A DNA stretch of 64,000 nt from Sinorhizobium mexicanum (GTDB lineage: Bacteria; Pseudomonadota; Alphaproteobacteria; Rhizobiales; Rhizobiaceae). Positions 60,428-64,000 of the stretch are shown here, piece after piece; positions within the stretch are counted from its first letter, which is position 1, and each line of letters begins with the position of its first letter. A program made the position numbers and the translations under genes. The notes beneath the pieces were generated by a model that was not told the origin of the DNA, searched no databases, and worked only from the letters and a program-made list of their open reading frames with translations. The stretch is taken from contig NZ_CP041238.1 in NCBI RefSeq assembly GCF_013488225.1, forward strand, positions 4,190,501 to 4,254,500, written 5' to 3'.

Positions 60428-62083
60428 CTAGCGAACGTCGGCGCGGGCACGCGCACGGGTGTCGTTGCGCTCGTGCTGGAAGATCGCGGGCGGTAGCGCC
60501 GGCAGGCCACGGATGATATCCGCCCCCTTCTCGCCCATCATGATTGTCGGCCCATTGGTGTTGCAGGACGGCACGCGCGGCATCACCGAACTGTCGCAGA
60601 CCCGCAAGCCGTCGAGCCCGCGCACCTTGAGCTCCAGATCAACGACCGCCATATGATCCGTACCCATCTTGCAGGTGCCGACCGGGTGGTGGTCGGTCTT
60701 GGCATTGGCGCAGCCATATTCGAAGAGCTGCTCCTCCGTCCGGATGTCGTTACCCGGCAAACGTTCAGCGAGAACATAGGGCTTCAGCGCGGCCTGCTGC
60801 ATGATTTCGCGGGCAATCCGCAGCCCTTCGAGCGACATCTTGCGGTCGTGCGGATCCTCCCAATAGTTCGGATCGATGAGCGGCGCGGCGGCCGGGTCAG
60901 AGGAGGAAAGCCGGACTGTGCCGCGCGAGCGGGGGTGCAGATAGGCGGAGTTCAGCGTCACGCCCGCGTTCTTGAGGCGCGCGACGCCGGCCTCGATGCC
61001 CGAGCCGAGACCGAGGTGGAACTGGATGTCCGGTGAGCGCGCATCCGGATCGGCATACCAGAAGCCGCCGGTCTCGAAGAGCGACGAGGCCACGGGGCCG
61101 GTGCGGAAAAGCACATATTGCAGGCCCGCCCAGAGCGTGCGGTGCAGCTTGGCGACGTTGTCGTAAGTGTGGTCGCCGGTGCATTCGGAGATGACGAAGA
61201 GATCGAGGTGATCCTGCAGATTGCCGCCGACGCCAGGGAGATCATGGCGAACGTCGACGCCGACCGCGCGTAGATGCTCGGCCGGACCGATACCGGATTG
61301 CAGGAGCAGCTTCGGCGAGCCGACTGCACCTGAAGACACGAGTACCTCGCGGTCCGCCCGGATTATTTCGCTGCCCTTGGCCGTCACCACCTCGACGCCG
61401 ACCGCGCGGCTGCCTTCGAGCACGATGCGGGCGACGCGGGCACCGGTGCGCACCGTCAGGTTCCGGCGGCCCTTGATCGGCGAGAGATAGGCAAGCGAGG
61501 CGGAAGAGCGGCGGCGGTTGCGCTGCGTCAGCTGATAGAAGCCGACGCCCGCCTGCTGCTTGCCGTTGAAGTCGTGGTTGTAGGGGATGCCCAGTTCCTG
61601 GCCGGCACGGATATAGGCGTCGCAGATCGGCAGCGCCGAGACCGGCATCGAGACGCCGAGCGGCCCGCCATAGGAATGATAATCGTCGGCAAAGCGTTGG
61701 TTGTCCTCGGCGCGCTTGAAATAGGGCAGCACGCTACGATAGTCCCAGCCGCTGCAGCCGTCTTCACGTTCCCAGAGATCGTAGTCGGCGGCGTTGCCGC
61801 GGGTATAGAGCTGCGCATTGATCGAAGAGCCGCCACCGATCACCTTCGCCTGGGTATAGCGCAGCACCCTGCCCTTCATGTGCTTCTGCGGCACCGTGTG
61901 CCAGCCCCAGCTCGCAACCCCCTTGGTCATCTTGGCGAAGCCGGCCGGCATGTGGAACAGCGGGTTCCAGTCGCCGCCGCCCGCTTCGAGCAGCAGCACC
62001 TTGACAGTCGGGTCCTCGCTCAATCGGTTGGCGAGCACGCAGCCGGCGGGGCCGGCACCGGTGATGATGTAGTCGAATGCCAT
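60428..62083 (-). CDS. GMC family oxidoreductase (choline dehydrogenase-like)
   Basis: A 551-residue FAD enzyme of the glucose-methanol-choline family. The N-terminal dinucleotide motif is ITGAGPAGCVLANRLSEDP, followed by VLLLEAGGGD, the GMC signature near GGGSSINAQLYTRGN, and the C-terminal catalytic region HHPVGTCKMG then NTNGPTIMMGEKGADII. It resembles choline and alcohol dehydrogenases (BetA-like), but the substrate is not predictable. Direction and spacing place it first in an operon with Dabb and glycerate kinase. The upstream gap to the SDR gene is filled by a family B repeat. Confidence 0.89.
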   Translation of the reverse strand: MAFDYIITGAGPAGCVLANRLSEDPTVKVLLLEAGGGDWNPLFHMPAGFAKMTKGVASWGWHTVPQKHMKGRVLRYTQAKVIGGGSSINAQLYTRGNAADYDLWEREDGCSGWDYRSVLPYFKRAEDNQRFADDYHSYGGPLGVSMPVSALPICDAYIRAGQELGIPYNHDFNGKQQAGVGFYQLTQRNRRRSSASLAYLSPIKGRRNLTVRTGARVARIVLEGSRAVGVEVVTAKGSEIIRADREVLVSSGAVGSPKLLLQSGIGPAEHLRAVGVDVRHDLPGVGGNLQDHLDLFVISECTGDHTYDNVAKLHRTLWAGLQYVLFRTGPVASSLFETGGFWYADPDARSPDIQFHLGLGSGIEAGVARLKNAGVTLNSAYLHPRSRGTVRLSSSDPAAAPLIDPNYWEDPHDRKMSLEGLRIAREIMQQAALKPYVLAERLPGNDIRTEEQLFEYGCANAKTDHHPVGTCKMGTDHMAVVDLELKVRGLDGLRVCDSSVMPRVPSCNTNGPTIMMGEKGADIIRGLPALPPAIFQHERNDTRARARADVR

Positions 62084-62151
62084 TTCAGATCGTCCTCAAG
62101 GTTCGCGCCTTCGGCGCGATCATTTATTTCATTGCCTCTTTGCCGATTGGC

Positions 62152-62258
62152 CGCCCCTCATCCGGCTGCCGCCACCCCGGGGCATCTCGCCGGGCACTAA
62201 CCCTCTCCCCGCCGGCGGGGAGAGGGTTAGTCCTCGGGTTAAACCCGAGGAGAGGGGC
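62152..62258. repeat. RIME-like palindromic repeat, family B copy 4
   Basis: Contains CTCTCCCCGC-CGGCGGGGAGAG and the dyad TCCTCGGGTTTAACCCGAGGA in opposite orientation. About 37 bp are identical, inverted, to copy 1 at 23688, with 38.5 kb between them. Confidence 0.82.
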
Positions 62259-62274
62259 AGCCCACGCGACGACC

Positions 62275-63048
62275 TCACAACCGGCTGATCGAAAGGCCGC
62301 CATCGGCCTGGATGACCGATCCCGTGGCGAAACCGAATTGTCCGCCGGCGAGCCCGGCGACGATCTTGCCGATGTCGTCGGGCTCTCCCCATCGCCGCAT
62401 CGGCACCAGCCCATCGGCGATCAGCGTGTCGTATTTGCCGGAAACCGTTGCGGTCATGTCCGAACGAATGATGCCCGGCCGAACTTCGAAGACCGAGATA
62501 CCGGTCTCGGCCAATCTCAGCGCCAAGCCCTGGCTGAAAGCGGCAAGTCCTGCCTTGCTCATGCAGTAGTCGAGCCGTTCCGGCGAGGTCATCTCGGCGG
62601 ACACCGAGGTGATGTTGATGATCGAGCGGGGCACAACGGCTTCCGTCGCAAGCATCGCCTTCAGAACGGCTTGGGTGAAGAAAACCGTGCCGCGAAGGTT
62701 GATGCCGACGATGGTGTCGAAGTTCTCCGGTTTCAAATCGAGGAAATCGCCGCGCACGACCGAAGCGATTCCGGCGTTGTTGACGAGGCAATCGATCCTG
62801 CCGAACGCCTCGGTCACCGCGGCTACGGTCGCCTGGTGGGTGGCAAGGTCCGCGAGATCCGCCTGGAGAAAGATCGCGCGGGCACCGAAAGTGCCGAGCT
62901 CGGCGAGTACCGGCGCCACGCCATCGGCATCACCGATGCCCGTGACGGCGATGTCGAAACCGGCTGCCGCCAGCGCCCGGGCAATGCCGAGACCGATGCC
63001 GCGCCGGCCGCCGGTGACGATCGCGACGGGACGTGCTTTCTCCGTCAT
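62275..63048 (-). CDS. short-chain dehydrogenase/reductase (SDR)
   Basis: A 257-residue classical SDR with cofactor motif GGRRGIGLG (13-21), NNAG, the catalytic Ser in NITSVSAEM and YCMSK with the Tyr and Lys. The ending GSVIQADGGLSISRL is typical. It is probably an NAD(P)-dependent 3-oxoacyl or sugar/polyol-type reductase. Its ATG overlaps the stop of the next GMC gene by four bases, so the two are translationally coupled. Substrate not predictable. Confidence 0.9.
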   Translation of the reverse strand: MTEKARPVAIVTGGRRGIGLGIARALAAAGFDIAVTGIGDADGVAPVLAELGTFGARAIFLQADLADLATHQATVAAVTEAFGRIDCLVNNAGIASVVRGDFLDLKPENFDTIVGINLRGTVFFTQAVLKAMLATEAVVPRSIINITSVSAEMTSPERLDYCMSKAGLAAFSQGLALRLAETGISVFEVRPGIIRSDMTATVSGKYDTLIADGLVPMRRWGEPDDIGKIVAGLAGGQFGFATGSVIQADGGLSISRL

Positions 63049-64000
63049 GACCGAAGATCCTCTTTAACGATGTGATCCGCGACGCGGAGCGCCTGCGCCG
63101 CCACGGTCAGCGCCGGGTTTACCGCTGCCGAAGTCGGCAGGAAGCCGGCATCGACAACGAAAAGGTTCGGGTGATCGAAGGCGCGGCAATAGACATCGAG
63201 CGGCGCCTCATTCGGCTCCTTGCCGATCCTGACGGTACCGCACTGATGCGACGGTGTGCGCTTGTCGAAGGCGCGGGCAAGAACGACCGGAAAGCCGGCC
63301 TTTCGCAGCACCGCCTTCAACTTGGCGACGAGATCGAGATGCGCCTGCCAATTGGTGCGCACCCATTGGAGCACGACGCGATCGCCGTCGACCATCACCC
63401 GGCTATCCGGCGACGGCAGGTCCTCGCTCATGGCATAGAAGTCTATGCCGCGGGCCGAGACCTGATTGAGGAGCCATTCCGGCACCGTCGGCATGTTCGC
63501 CTTCAGGATCGCGCCCGACACCCGGCCGAGAAGCTGGATGTTGCCGAGCGGCGGCCCGCCCGCCCCATCCGACAGATAGAAGTCGTTGAGGCCGAAGGTC
63601 TTCTGGTAGATGGAATCGTTGCGATACCAGGGGCTGAGCGCTATCACCGCACTCGAATTGTGGTTCATGAAATTGCGGCCGACCTGGTCGGACCGGTTCG
63701 CGAGCCCTGCCGGATTGCGGCCGTCGGCCGACCGCAACAACAGCACTGCCGATTGCACGGCTCCGGCAGAGAGGATGACCAGCTTCGGCGAAACGCTCCG
63801 CTCCTCGCCGTCCTTGACATAGTGAACAGTCTCGATCGCCTTGCCGTCCGAGGCGGTCGCAAGCCGCGTCACGCGCGAACCGGTTTGCAGCCGGACATTC
63901 GGATATTCGAGCGCCACGGTCAGTGCCGCCGTTTCCGCATCCATCTTGCCGTCGAAGCTGTTCGGATGCGCGTCCCAGGGCGTCTTGCCCTTGGCAAGCC
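63045..64000 (-). CDS. GMC family oxidoreductase (5' end outside window)
   Basis: The C-terminal 318 residues or so of an FAD enzyme of the GMC family. Visible parts are VILSAGAVQSAVLLLRS, then RNFMNHNSSAVIALSP, and the C-terminal HQCGTVRIGKEPNE with NLFVVDAGFLPTSAAVNP, ALTVAAQALRVADHIV. These differ from the other GMC protein nearby and resemble the gluconate/alcohol dehydrogenase type. The frame stays open past the ATG at 63944 to the edge, so the true start lies beyond 64000. It overlaps the SDR gene by four bases. Confidence 0.87.
   Translation of the reverse strand, partial: LAKGKTPWDAHPNSFDGKMDAETAALTVALEYPNVRLQTGSRVTRLATASDGKAIETVHYVKDGEERSVSPKLVILSAGAVQSAVLLLRSADGRNPAGLANRSDQVGRNFMNHNSSAVIALSPWYRNDSIYQKTFGLNDFYLSDGAGGPPLGNIQLLGRVSGAILKANMPTVPEWLLNQVSARGIDFYAMSEDLPSPDSRVMVDGDRVVLQWVRTNWQAHLDLVAKLKAVLRKAGFPVVLARAFDKRTPSHQCGTVRIGKEPNEAPLDVYCRAFDHPNLFVVDAGFLPTSAAVNPALTVAAQALRVADHIVKEDLRS

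Noticed and set aside
1..64000. Mobile island or prophage
   Set aside because: No integrase, transposase, tRNA attachment site or base-composition step was seen. The order looks like core chromosome.

Overview
The window is GC-rich chromosomal DNA from an alphaproteobacterium, almost certainly Sinorhizobium/Ensifer. The best evidence is gene order: thiBPQ with a TPP riboswitch, rpoH2, carD, a helicase with an S4 gene, phbB-phbA with divergent phaR, pyc-expR-ndvA, opgC-ndvB, and aatB with an omega-aminotransferase. This matches what I remember of the S. meliloti chromosome. I could not run a search, so the species is open. No tRNA, rRNA, CRISPR array, insertion sequence or prophage gene was seen.

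Left part (1-12.8 kb): an ABC-F ATPase (cut by the window edge) overlaps a thiamine diphosphokinase gene. A GNAT gene and the riboswitch-controlled thiamine transporter thiBPQ follow. Transporter and kinase together form a thiamine salvage route. Next come a lipoprotein M48 protease, a class C beta-lactamase, the heat-shock sigma factor rpoH2 (with an RpoE2-like promoter), carD, the 7Fe ferredoxin fdxA and an S4 RNA-binding gene paired with a large SUV3-like helicase. Upstream of the helicase is a dense cluster of 14 GANTC (CcrM) sites in 297 bp, flanked by two copies of a 26-bp repeat. It is the most striking non-coding structure in the window.

Middle part (16.5-38.5 kb): polyhydroxybutyrate synthesis (phbAB, phaR), rpmF, a glutathione S-transferase, mtgA, ispA-hisC, a LysE exporter, ispG, an MFS transporter, and a DeoR regulator with a VOC protein. 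The DeoR gene is divergent from a polar amino-acid ABC transporter. GrpB, pyruvate carboxylase, an uninterrupted expR quorum-sensing regulator and the cyclic beta-glucan exporter ndvA follow.

Right part (38.5-64 kb): a small orphan protein, an OpgC-type glucan-modifying acyltransferase and the giant cyclic beta-1,2-glucan synthase ndvB. Together with ndvA these form a synthesis, modification and export locus. A LysR regulator is then divergent from a four-gene set (DUF1338/HglS, FAD-linked dehydrogenase, AmaB-type aldehyde dehydrogenase, aatB aminotransferase) that matches the 2-aminoadipate branch of lysine catabolism, ending at 2-oxoglutarate. A XRE-cupin regulator faces an omega-aminotransferase across a probable operator. 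The window ends in a leftward dehydrogenase cluster (two GMC enzymes, an SDR, a Dabb protein and glycerate 2-kinase).

Two families of palindromic repeats lie only between genes. Family A (ends near ..GCGCTGTAG) has at least eight copies. Family B is RIME-like (CTCTCCCCGC..GCGGGGAGAG) with four copies.
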